This document shows positions 1 to 7,308 of a stretch of DNA of 33,288 nt, piece after piece. The translations under genes were made by a program, and so were the position numbers. The stretch is taken from NCBI GenBank assembly GCA_050261495.1, contig JBLNDI010000085.1, positions 1 through 33,288 of the forward strand. The letters run 5' to 3'. Under the pieces are notes generated by a model that was not told the origin of the DNA, made no database searches, and saw nothing but the letters and a program-made list of their open reading frames with translations. Numbering within the stretch: the first letter of the stretch is position 1; the number at the start of each line of letters is the position of its first letter. The stretch comes from JBMNKL01 sp050261495 (GTDB lineage: Bacteria > Bacillota > Clostridia > Acetivibrionales > DTU013).

Positions 1-27
1 AATAGTAGAAAGGAGTGGCATATACCA

Positions 28-987
28 GTGGAAAGAAAAATAAAGGTTGGAATTATTGGAGCCGGATCTATTGCTCATGCCGCGCATTTTCCATCATTTT
101 CATCCTTTGAAGATGTAGAAATAGCGGCGGTTCTTGATGAAAATTATGAGAGGGCAAAGTCTGCCTGCCAAAAATTCAATGTAAAAAAGGCAGTTAGGAA
201 CATTGACGAATTTCTTAAGCAGGACTTGGACGCCGCGGTATTGTTAACACCAAAAACCGTGAGGGGGGAATACCTGATTCCGCTGCTTGATGCAAAGCTG
301 GATGTGCTTGTTGAGAAGCCTCTGGCGTCAACAATGCGTGAATGTGATTATTTAGCCGATGTTTCGGCAAAATCAGGTCAAATAGTAATGGTAGCCTTTA
401 ATAGGCGTTATTCAACAGTAAACCAAATAGGCATTAAGGAATTTGAAAGTAAACCCCCGCATTTTGTTCTTGCCAGCAAGTCTCGTGAATTCAAGGAATA
501 TCGCGCCACCCTCGAAAATGCGATACACATGGTCGACATGCTTCGCTATATTCTAGGGGAATGCACAGAGGTAACGGCCAAAGCGAAATGGACAGATCCG
601 TTCTATGAGGATTTATGCACCGCGTCGCTTGTTTTTGAAAATGGTTCACTGGCCTTGTTGGGAGCTAGCCGCGAGGCGGGACAATGGTATGAAAGAATAG
701 AAATGTTTGGGGACAACAAAACGGTTATTATGGAGTCACCCGACAGGGTTACGATCATCAGACCCGAATATGAAGAAGTACGGAATATGACTCCGTTAAA
801 TAAGGGCTGGTCAAATTATCTTGATACAATCGGTTTTAGGGGATGTACCCGTCATTTCATTGATTGTGTCAAATCTCGTACAAAGCCGCTTACCAGTGCG
901 GAAGATGCATATAAGACAATGGAGCTTATGAATAGAATATTGCAGTCTGCAGGACTGCCTGATTTAACAGAAGAATGGGGTAAATAG
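28..987 (+). CDS. Gfo/Idh/MocA-family NAD(P)-dependent oxidoreductase
   Basis: This is a soluble dehydrogenase expected to oxidise a hydroxyl of a sugar, inositol or sugar acid with NAD(P). The N-terminal Rossmann fold shows G11-x-G13 in GIIGAGSIA. The family EKP motif is at 96-98, with Lys97 as the usual catalytic lysine. HxxD is at 167-170 in the C-terminal alpha/beta domain. The length of 319 aa is slightly short for the family but looks complete. The start is GTG at 28, preceded by AGGAG at 11-15; no better start exists. The next gene begins 2 nt after the stop, so it is the first visible gene of a tight six-gene operon that may begin upstream of the window. The substrate cannot be read from sequence. 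Confidence 0.9.
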   Translation: MERKIKVGIIGAGSIAHAAHFPSFSSFEDVEIAAVLDENYERAKSACQKFNVKKAVRNIDEFLKQDLDAAVLLTPKTVRGEYLIPLLDAKLDVLVEKPLASTMRECDYLADVSAKSGQIVMVAFNRRYSTVNQIGIKEFESKPPHFVLASKSREFKEYRATLENAIHMVDMLRYILGECTEVTAKAKWTDPFYEDLCTASLVFENGSLALLGASREAGQWYERIEMFGDNKTVIMESPDRVTIIRPEYEEVRNMTPLNKGWSNYLDTIGFRGCTRHFIDCVKSRTKPLTSAEDAYKTMELMNRILQSAGLPDLTEEWGK

Positions 988-989
988 GG

Positions 990-1883
990 ATGAAAATATC
1001 AGGACATACTATGGGAACACCGGAGTACTTGTTGGATGAAGCAATTAAATTATTCTCAAAAATCGGGTTTGACGGAATTGAAATAATTGTACAGACGGAT
1101 GGGTATCCTTGTGCGATTCCGTTTGACGCAACGAATGATCAGGTGGCGGAAGTAAAAAAAATGGCCGAGAATGCTGGGCTTGCCATAGCGGGACTAACTC
1201 CTTATCTTCATTTGTTCAATAGCTTGGATGAAGCCGCACGAATAAAAGAATGCGATGATCTTAAAAGGATTATTGACATGGCTAATATGCTTGACGTAAA
1301 AAATATCCGTATTTATGGCGGCAAGCTTGTGGATGGAGAAGAGGATCCGGACGGAAGAAAGCTTTCCCAGCTTGTCAAGTCGATGCGGGAATGCGGTGAT
1401 TATTGTTCTCAATACGGAATCAGGTTGTGCATGGAAAATCACTTTGGGACGATGACCGCTACTGCCGCGCAAACGGCCAAGATTGTAAAGCTTATTAATC
1501 ATCCGAACGTGGGGATTTTATATGACCAAGCGAATATTGCCTTTCTTCCGGCAGAGGAATATGATGAAGCGATTGAATTGCAAAAAGATAAAATCTTTTT
1601 CGTCCATTGCAAGGACTTTGTATACCGCGCCGGAAAGCCTACAAAGGCCAGATTCAGACAGGTAGCGACCGTGGATGAAGATGAGAGGACAGTAAATTCA
1701 CGCATCCCGGGTCAGGGAATCCTGGATTGGCCAAGTATTTTCAAGCGTCTGAAAGAAATCGGGTATGACGGATGGGTCTCGGTTGAATACGAAAGAAGAT
1801 GGCAGACTTTGGATCTTCCTGAAGCATCAATAGGCATGCCTCAAGCTTTAAATTATATAAGGAGCATTATTGAAGCTCTTTGA
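990..1883 (+). CDS. Sugar phosphate isomerase/epimerase (xylose isomerase-like TIM barrel)
   Basis: This 297-aa protein belongs to the AP-endonuclease-2/xylose isomerase-like TIM-barrel superfamily, which includes hydroxypyruvate isomerase, inosose dehydratase and ketose 3-epimerases. It shows the barrel's typical metal-ligand strands: MENHFGT (Glu near the middle), ILYDQAN (Asp), HCKDF (His) and a C-terminal SVEYE (Glu). The gene starts 2 nt after the preceding dehydrogenase stop, indicating translational coupling. A Gfo/Idh dehydrogenase beside such an isomerase is the usual arrangement in inositol and unusual-sugar catabolism, so isomerisation, epimerisation or dehydration of an oxidised sugar is inferred. 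The exact reaction is unknown. Confidence 0.85.
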   Translation: MKISGHTMGTPEYLLDEAIKLFSKIGFDGIEIIVQTDGYPCAIPFDATNDQVAEVKKMAENAGLAIAGLTPYLHLFNSLDEAARIKECDDLKRIIDMANMLDVKNIRIYGGKLVDGEEDPDGRKLSQLVKSMRECGDYCSQYGIRLCMENHFGTMTATAAQTAKIVKLINHPNVGILYDQANIAFLPAEEYDEAIELQKDKIFFVHCKDFVYRAGKPTKARFRQVATVDEDERTVNSRIPGQGILDWPSIFKRLKEIGYDGWVSVEYERRWQTLDLPEASIGMPQALNYIRSIIEAL

Positions 1884-1932
1884 GCGCCGGGGCATGACCG
1901 GGAAAAACGGACTTTATGGAGGGCAGAAAAGC

Positions 1933-3114
1933 ATGAAGACAATTTATGCCGGAATAGAATTAGAGCATCCAATTATGGCTGCATCCACAGGCGCTACGCG
2001 TGATGCGGAGCAGGCGGCCAGGTGTGAAGAGAGCGGTTTCAGCGGGGTTGTTATGAAATCCGTGCAGGAAGAAGTTCTTATGAGATATAACCCCTTTCCC
2101 AGGTTCGCCGTACTTCACAACGGAATCCCTGGATATAATTCAACAACTTTTTATAGTTATGAACAAGCATATTACGGCAATATCGACCAATATGCCGAGA
2201 GCGTCTACCGGGCGAAAAGAAAGGTTTCGATACCTGTTATAGCGAGTATTAACTGCATCAATCCCGAAACGTGGGGCGAATATGCCGTTAAATGTGAACA
2301 GGCGGGAGCGGACGCAATTGAAATTGTCCCCAGTTGCCCGTCCGGGCTGTTAATCCGTGATCCTTCCAACGATATTCATGCAATATCTGTTGCAGCACTC
2401 AGGCTTTGCAAGGAGAAAGTGAAAATACCGGTCATTGTGAAGATGACATGTCAAGTTGCAAACCCTATTCATACGGCAATGTGCCTGGTTGAGAACGGGA
2501 CGGACGGCCTGACCATGTTTAACCGCTCTACCGGGATAGAGATTGATATTGATAAAATGGCGCCGATCCTGCACGGAGGGCTTGCAGGTCATGGCGGGGC
2601 ATGGGCTTTGAACTCGGTGCTCCGCTGGATTATCGCTTCATACCCGGTAATCAGCGCGCCAATTTGTGCTACCGGTGGAGTAACAAATGGAAAGGATGTT
2701 GTCAAATGCCTTCTGGCCGGCGCCAAATCGGTTCAAATCGGTACTGTAATGTACCTGAAAGGATATGGCTATGTACGGAAAATGCTTGAAGAGATACAGG
2801 AATATATGGAGAAAAAACAGATTGTGCATCTTTCAAGCATTATAGGGAAAGCAAGCCAGAACCTTCTTAAAATGGAGGAATATGATAGGGTCACGCGTTA
2901 TTATGCTTCAGTCAGTATTGAAAAATGTATAAAATGCAAGCAATGTCAGGATATATGTATTTATAATGCCATTTTCCATACGGATGACGGACCGGTTATT
3001 GATAAGGATCTCTGCGACGGCTGCGGATTATGTTCAAGTATATGCCGCGCAGGCGCTATAAAAATGAATATAAAAAATGGTGGAAAGGAGCCTGTCAAAG
3101 ACAGTAGCAAATAA
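1933..3114 (+). CDS. Dihydroorotate dehydrogenase-like (PreA-type) FMN oxidoreductase with two 4Fe-4S clusters
   Basis: The N-terminal ~310 residues form an FMN-binding dihydroorotate/dihydropyrimidine dehydrogenase-like barrel (family landmarks: IELEHPIMAASTG near the start, IPVIASINC, ADAIEIVPSCPSG, IPVIVKMT, and ICATGGV with LAGAKSVQIGT for phosphate binding). The C-terminus carries a bacterial ferredoxin domain with CxxCxxC-type runs (CIKCKQCQDIC and CDGCGLCSSIC) for two 4Fe-4S clusters. The frame is open from 1870, overlapping the previous gene by 14 nt. I prefer ATG 1933 because GGAGGG at 1918-1923 is 9 nt upstream and the protein then begins like the family; this gives 393 aa. The role here is probably oxidation or reduction of a pathway intermediate rather than pyrimidine metabolism, because no pyrimidine genes are nearby. 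Substrate unknown. Confidence 0.85.
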   Translation: MKTIYAGIELEHPIMAASTGATRDAEQAARCEESGFSGVVMKSVQEEVLMRYNPFPRFAVLHNGIPGYNSTTFYSYEQAYYGNIDQYAESVYRAKRKVSIPVIASINCINPETWGEYAVKCEQAGADAIEIVPSCPSGLLIRDPSNDIHAISVAALRLCKEKVKIPVIVKMTCQVANPIHTAMCLVENGTDGLTMFNRSTGIEIDIDKMAPILHGGLAGHGGAWALNSVLRWIIASYPVISAPICATGGVTNGKDVVKCLLAGAKSVQIGTVMYLKGYGYVRKMLEEIQEYMEKKQIVHLSSIIGKASQNLLKMEEYDRVTRYYASVSIEKCIKCKQCQDICIYNAIFHTDDGPVIDKDLCDGCGLCSSICRAGAIKMNIKNGGKEPVKDSSK

Positions 3115-3126
3115 TGGAGGTGGAAC

Positions 3127-4032
3127 ATGAAAAAATTATATGGCGTAACGGTTGCGATGGTGACTCCGTTTACGAAGGATAACGAGGTATGCTATAGAGG
3201 TATTGAACAACTGACTGATATGCTGATTGAAAAAGGCGTAAACTGCCTCTATCCCTGCGGAACTACCGGGGAGATGCTGAGGCTGAGCACCCAGGAGCGT
3301 ATGAAAATAGCGGAAACAGTGGTAAAAAGGGCTGCCGGGCGCGTAACGGTATATATCCATTGCGGTGCAAACAACCAGGAAGATACGGTCGCATTGCTGA
3401 AGCATGCCGAAAAGATTGGCGCCGATGGTGCGGGTGTGGTCACACCTAGTTTTTTTGCACTGGAAGACAGGGAGATGGAAGCCTATTATGTTGAGGTTGC
3501 GGGTAGTGTCAGCGGCGATTTTCCTATATACCTGTATAATATCCCGCAATGTGCCGGAAATGACATAAAGCCAAATGTTGCGGCGATGATTGCCCAAAGA
3601 TGTCCGAACGTGATAGGAATAAAGTATAGCTATGCAGATTTGAACCGGACGGTTGATTACCTTAAAATAGAAGATTTTGACGTTATGCACGGTTGCGACA
3701 GGCTATTTATCAGCCTGCTTGTTTTAGGTTGTTCCGGGGTCGTTTCGGGAGTTGCAGGAGTATTTCCCGAGCCGTTTGTTGCGGCATATAAGGCATATAA
3801 CGAAGGCAAGCTTGCAGAAGCGCAAAAACTTCAGAAAATCTGTGTAAAATTTTGCGATGCACTGCGTTGTGGAGTAAATATGTCATATTACAAGGAAGCG
3901 CTTAAGATGAGGGGAATCGATGCGGGGTATATGAGAAAACCGCAGCTTGACCTTCCCATGAAAGATGTCGAAGAATTGAGATCCATGCTTGTAAATATTT
4001 GCAATGAAGCCGGTATTGATTTAAGAGTCTGA
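3127..4032 (+). CDS. DapA/NanA-family class I aldolase or lyase
   Basis: This 301-aa TIM-barrel enzyme is of the dihydrodipicolinate synthase/N-acetylneuraminate lyase superfamily. The Schiff-base lysine is Lys166 in VIGIKYS and the partner tyrosine is Tyr137 in YLYNIPQ. The carboxylate-binding GTTGE motif is near residue 45, followed by LSTQER. In such operons, members usually cleave or dehydrate 2-keto-3-deoxy sugar acids to pyruvate plus an aldehyde. True DapA is less likely because no lysine or diaminopimelate genes are adjacent, although annotation pipelines often call these dapA. RBS TGGAGG lies about 8 nt before the ATG. It sits between the redox genes and dhaKL. Confidence 0.88.
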   Translation: MKKLYGVTVAMVTPFTKDNEVCYRGIEQLTDMLIEKGVNCLYPCGTTGEMLRLSTQERMKIAETVVKRAAGRVTVYIHCGANNQEDTVALLKHAEKIGADGAGVVTPSFFALEDREMEAYYVEVAGSVSGDFPIYLYNIPQCAGNDIKPNVAAMIAQRCPNVIGIKYSYADLNRTVDYLKIEDFDVMHGCDRLFISLLVLGCSGVVSGVAGVFPEPFVAAYKAYNEGKLAEAQKLQKICVKFCDALRCGVNMSYYKEALKMRGIDAGYMRKPQLDLPMKDVEELRSMLVNICNEAGIDLRV

Positions 4033-4069
4033 TGTTTTAATAACACGTTGATAAGGAGGTAAATGGGTT

Positions 4070-5077
4070 ATGAAAAAAATAATAAACAAGCCGGAGGATT
4101 ATGTAAATGAAATGCTTGAAGGCATATACATAGCACATCCGGATTTAGTAACATTTACGGCAAATGATTTGCGTTGCCTTGTTACAGCAAATAAAGTAAA
4201 AGGCAAGGTTGGAATCATGACCGGCGGCGGCTCGGGACATTTGCCGCTCTTCCTGGGATATGTCGGAAAGGGTATGCTTGACGGGTGCGCTGTCGGAGAT
4301 GTGTTCCAATCTCCCTCTGCCGAGCAGATACTTGCTGTTACAAAAGAAATAGATACGGAAGCAGGCGTGCTGTACATTTATGGTAATTATATGGGCGATA
4401 TACTCAATTTCGACATGGCCGCGGAAATGGCGAGTTTCGAAGAAAACATCAGGACGGAAACGGTGGTTGTCGGCGAGGATGTTGCATCTCCCGCGCCAAA
4501 GGCTGGGGAGAAGAACAAGAGAAGAGGCGTCGCAGGAATATTCTTTGTATATAAATGCGCCGGTGCAGCAGCATCAGAAATGATGGACATTGAAGGCGTA
4601 AAAAGAGTGGCGGAAAAAGCGGCAGCATCGGTAAGAACAATGGGTCTTGCATTAACGCCTTGTACTGTCCCGCGGGTAGGAAAGCCCGGGTTTGAGATTG
4701 GAGATGACGAAATGGAAATCGGTATGGGAATCCATGGAGAAACGGGTATCAGGCGTGGAAAAATCGATTCTGCAAACAAGATTGTCGATGAAATGCTTGA
4801 GAAAATCGTATCCGATCTTCCTTACGTCAAGAATGATGAAGTGGCAGTACTGGTGAACGGTCTAGGCGCGACACCCCTGGACGAACAATATATTGTCACG
4901 AGACGTATCAACCAAAACCTGAATGAAAGAGGAATAAAAGTATACCGTTATTATGTCGGGGAATATGCGACATCGCTTGAAATGGCAGGATTCTCAATTT
5001 CATTGCTAAAACTGGATGACGAATTGAAGCGGCTCCTTGACAAGCCTGCCCATACACCGTTTTTCAAGCAATTATAG
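4070..5077 (+). CDS. dhaK: Dihydroxyacetone kinase subunit DhaK-like
   Basis: This is the substrate-binding subunit of a two-subunit dihydroxyacetone (or related short ketose) kinase. It has the DhaK GGGSGHLPLFLGYVGKGM block near residues 52-69 and GDVFQSPS just after it. His222 in GMGIHGE is at the position that forms the covalent hemiaminal with dihydroxyacetone. The length of 335 aa matches the family. RBS AAGGAGGT at about 4052-4059 is well placed before the ATG at 4070. The next gene is DhaL. No PTS-type DhaM phosphotransfer subunit is in the window, so the phosphate donor (ATP or a distant DhaM) cannot be decided. Paralogues phosphorylate L-erythrulose or other C4 ketoses. Confidence 0.9.
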   Translation: MKKIINKPEDYVNEMLEGIYIAHPDLVTFTANDLRCLVTANKVKGKVGIMTGGGSGHLPLFLGYVGKGMLDGCAVGDVFQSPSAEQILAVTKEIDTEAGVLYIYGNYMGDILNFDMAAEMASFEENIRTETVVVGEDVASPAPKAGEKNKRRGVAGIFFVYKCAGAAASEMMDIEGVKRVAEKAAASVRTMGLALTPCTVPRVGKPGFEIGDDEMEIGMGIHGETGIRRGKIDSANKIVDEMLEKIVSDLPYVKNDEVAVLVNGLGATPLDEQYIVTRRINQNLNERGIKVYRYYVGEYATSLEMAGFSISLLKLDDELKRLLDKPAHTPFFKQL

Positions 5078-5131
5078 TAATATGTTGCCCACGCAATAAC
5101 GGGCAATGAGCGAGAAAGGAATGTATGATAC

Positions 5132-5758
5132 GTGAATCATGAGGATTTAATTCGATTTCTCCGTGAAGTTCGGGATATCATGCTAAGCAACAAGGATTAT
5201 TTGATTTCCCTTGATAGTGTTGTAGGGGATGGCGATTTGGGACTCACGATGAGTGATGGCTTCAATGCCGCATATGAAGCGGTGACGGACGGTATGGAAA
5301 CAGATTGCGGAAAACTGCTTTACCTGGCAGGAAAAGCCATGGCGACCAAAGTTCCTTCCACCATGGGGACACTTATGGCATCCGGGCTTATGAAGGCCGG
5401 AAAGGAGCTTAAGGGGAAAACCAATCTTGAGCCGGATGATTTTATAACATTGTTCCAGGCGTATGAAGACGGCGTAGCTGAAAGAGGCAAAGCAAAAATA
5501 GGTGAAAAGACGTTTCTAGACGGCTTTCACCCAGGAGTTGCAGCTTTGCGTGAAAATGTAGAAGCCGGAAGCTCGCTGATTGATGCGGCAGAAAAAGCGG
5601 CCTTGGCTGCAAAAGAAGGTTTTGAAAATGCAACAAGCCTCCTTGCCTTGCATGGCAGGGCAGCGACCAGGGGAGAAGAATCAAGGAAACTGAAAGATCC
5701 GGGTGCTTATGTAGCAGTGCTGATTATGGAAGCGTTTCGAAACAGCTTAAAAGGCTGA
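5132..5758 (+). CDS. dhaL: Dihydroxyacetone kinase subunit DhaL-like
   Basis: This is the nucleotide-binding helical-barrel subunit that partners DhaK. The family signature GDGDLG near residue 33, followed by a downstream Met, supplies the Mg-binding aspartates. A second conserved block includes GTLMASGL, and the C-terminus has the usual GRAATRGEESR loop. The 208-aa length is normal. The start is GTG at 5132 with AAAGGA at 5115-5120, a slightly long spacing; no in-frame ATG lies upstream. It is the last gene of the operon and converges with an aminotransferase gene 58 nt away. I saw no convincing hairpin terminator in the gap. Confidence 0.9.
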   Translation: MNHEDLIRFLREVRDIMLSNKDYLISLDSVVGDGDLGLTMSDGFNAAYEAVTDGMETDCGKLLYLAGKAMATKVPSTMGTLMASGLMKAGKELKGKTNLEPDDFITLFQAYEDGVAERGKAKIGEKTFLDGFHPGVAALRENVEAGSSLIDAAEKAALAAKEGFENATSLLALHGRAATRGEESRKLKDPGAYVAVLIMEAFRNSLKG

Positions 5759-5816
5759 AAAACCTGGTAACCATTTAATAACCGGCCAAACCCCTGGGAT
5801 ATGTTGGCAAGGCTTC

Positions 5817-6998
5817 CTACTTATACTCTTCTGCTAATGCTTCGAATGCCTTGCGTGAATTTGCTATTGTTTTTTCGTCCACGCAGTACGCAAGCCTGAA
5901 ATGTCCCCTGCAGCCAAAACCGGTGCCTGGAACTATGATAAGGTTATACTTTATTGCGGCCTTGCAGAACGATACGTCATCTTCCACCGGAGACTTCGGG
6001 AACAGGTAGAATGCCCCCTGGGGCTTGATGCATTCGAAACCGGCCTTCGTTACGATATCGTAGAGCATATCCCGCCGCTTTTTATATGACAGCACATCGA
6101 CCCGGGCATCCAGGCATTCGGGCAATATCCGCTGGAACAGCGCGGGAGCGTTGACAAACCCCAAAGTCCTGGTTGAAAATATCAAGCCGTCCATTAGCGC
6201 ATCTACGTTTTCTATCAGGGGATTGACGGCGGTGTAACCGATCCTTTCACCCGGAAGCGACAAAGACTTGCTGAAGGAATTTACTATTATGGAGTTTTTG
6301 AATATGGTGAAAACCGGGGGAACCGTTGCACCGTCGTAAATGATCCTTTCATAAGGCTCGTCCGATATTACGCAGATCCTGGTGCCGAATTCCTTTTCGC
6401 GCAGGCTTATCATATCGGCCATTTTTTCGAGGGTTTCACGGCCGTATATCACGCCGGTGGGATTGTTGGGCGAGTTTATGATGAGCGCCTTTGTGGCAGG
6501 CGTGATAGCGTCATAGATTGCCTGAGGGTCGGGCTGAAAGCTTGAACGGTCCGCGTCGACGATTACCGCTTTGCCTCCGTGGTTGCCGATGTAAAACAAG
6601 TATTCCGCAAAGTAAGGCGCTATTACGATGACTTCCTCACCTTGGTTTAAAATTGTTTTAAGTACGACATTCATGGCGCCGCCGGCGCCGCATTCCATTA
6701 CGACATGCCTGGCTTCCAGCGGAACGCCTGTCGCTTTTCTGATATGGGAGGCAACAGCCGCCCTGACGTCCATATAGCCTGCGTTGCTCATATATCCGTG
6801 CATTTTGGGCTTATCGGAAAGAACCGCTTTCTTCAGCGCTTCCTTAACTTGTTCGGGAGGTTCGATATCGGGATTTCCAAGGGAAAAATCATAGACGTTA
6901 TCCGCGCCGTATTTTTTTCGCAATGCTTCGCCTTGTTCAAACATTGCCCTGATCCATGAAGATTTTTTAAGATTATCAAGAATTTTTTCGGATACCAA
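5817..6998 (-). CDS. PLP-dependent class I/II aminotransferase
   Basis: This is a fold-type I pyridoxal-phosphate aminotransferase of the aspartate-aminotransferase-like group. It has the SPNNPTG substrate-carboxylate motif, SDEPYE with the cofactor Asp, and SFSKSLSLPGERIGY carrying the Schiff-base lysine. A C-terminal Arg region (GHFRLAY) probably binds the alpha-carboxylate. The frame is open to a GTG at 7007, but that overlaps the AGGAG. I prefer the TTG at 6998-6996, which sits 8 nt after AGGAG (7012-7008, reverse strand) and gives 394 aa. The amino-acid specificity is not predictable. It is transcribed alone, and its 5' region contains two copies of a 12-bp repeat, one overlapping the RBS. 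Confidence 0.9.
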   Translation of the reverse strand: MVSEKILDNLKKSSWIRAMFEQGEALRKKYGADNVYDFSLGNPDIEPPEQVKEALKKAVLSDKPKMHGYMSNAGYMDVRAAVASHIRKATGVPLEARHVVMECGAGGAMNVVLKTILNQGEEVIVIAPYFAEYLFYIGNHGGKAVIVDADRSSFQPDPQAIYDAITPATKALIINSPNNPTGVIYGRETLEKMADMISLREKEFGTRICVISDEPYERIIYDGATVPPVFTIFKNSIIVNSFSKSLSLPGERIGYTAVNPLIENVDALMDGLIFSTRTLGFVNAPALFQRILPECLDARVDVLSYKKRRDMLYDIVTKAGFECIKPQGAFYLFPKSPVEDDVSFCKAAIKYNLIIVPGTGFGCRGHFRLAYCVDEKTIANSRKAFEALAEEYK

Positions 6999-7008
6999 TA
7001 AAATCACT

Positions 7009-7052
7009 CCTGTCGTACAGCTTAATAAATATCATATCATCCTGTCGTATAG
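7009..7052. promoter_or_regulatory. Two direct copies of CCTGTCGTAYAG upstream of the aminotransferase
   Basis: CCTGTCGTACAG occurs at 7009-7020 and CCTGTCGTATAG at 7041-7052. The starts are 32 bp apart, about three helical turns. The first copy is an interrupted palindrome (CTGT-CGT-ACAG) and covers the aminotransferase RBS. A reverse-strand TATAAT lies just upstream (complement of 7054-7059) without a good -35. This looks like an operator pair for a dimeric repressor; the regulator is not identified. Confidence 0.45.
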
Positions 7053-7146
7053 ACATTATATTAAATATATCAAACCACGCCGCATTCGCGGAAGGTTTTC
7101 CTTCGTATTCTTATCTAATCATTATAACTTATTATATATGAGGCGC

Positions 7147-7175
7147 TTGAAAATTCCAATACAATCCATTATACT
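7147..7175 (+). promoter_or_regulatory. Sigma-A promoter for the heterodimeric ABC exporter
   Basis: TTGAAA at 7147-7152 and TATACT at 7170-7175 are separated by exactly 17 bp. Transcription would start near 7182 and give a ~125-nt leader before the first ABC gene. The leader contains an imperfect tandem CGCAGGAAACC/CGCAGGAACC pair near 7260-7280 and a possible short overlapping ORF. The remaining gap from 6999 to 7146 is AT-rich and shows no gene. Confidence 0.6.
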
Positions 7176-7308
7176 TTTTTCTATTGGGATATTGGAAAAT
7201 AGGCCATAGGAAGCAGTCAGCAAGAAACCAGGGAATTTGATATGTCCGAAGCAATTTTTCCGCAGGAAACCGCCCGCAGGAACCGGCCGCAATACGAGGT
7301 AGAAACAT

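Noticed and set aside
1870..1932. Upstream 21-codon extension of the PreA-like gene
   Set aside because: The strong GGAGGG lies inside this stretch and fits ATG 1933; the extension does not resemble the family N-terminus.
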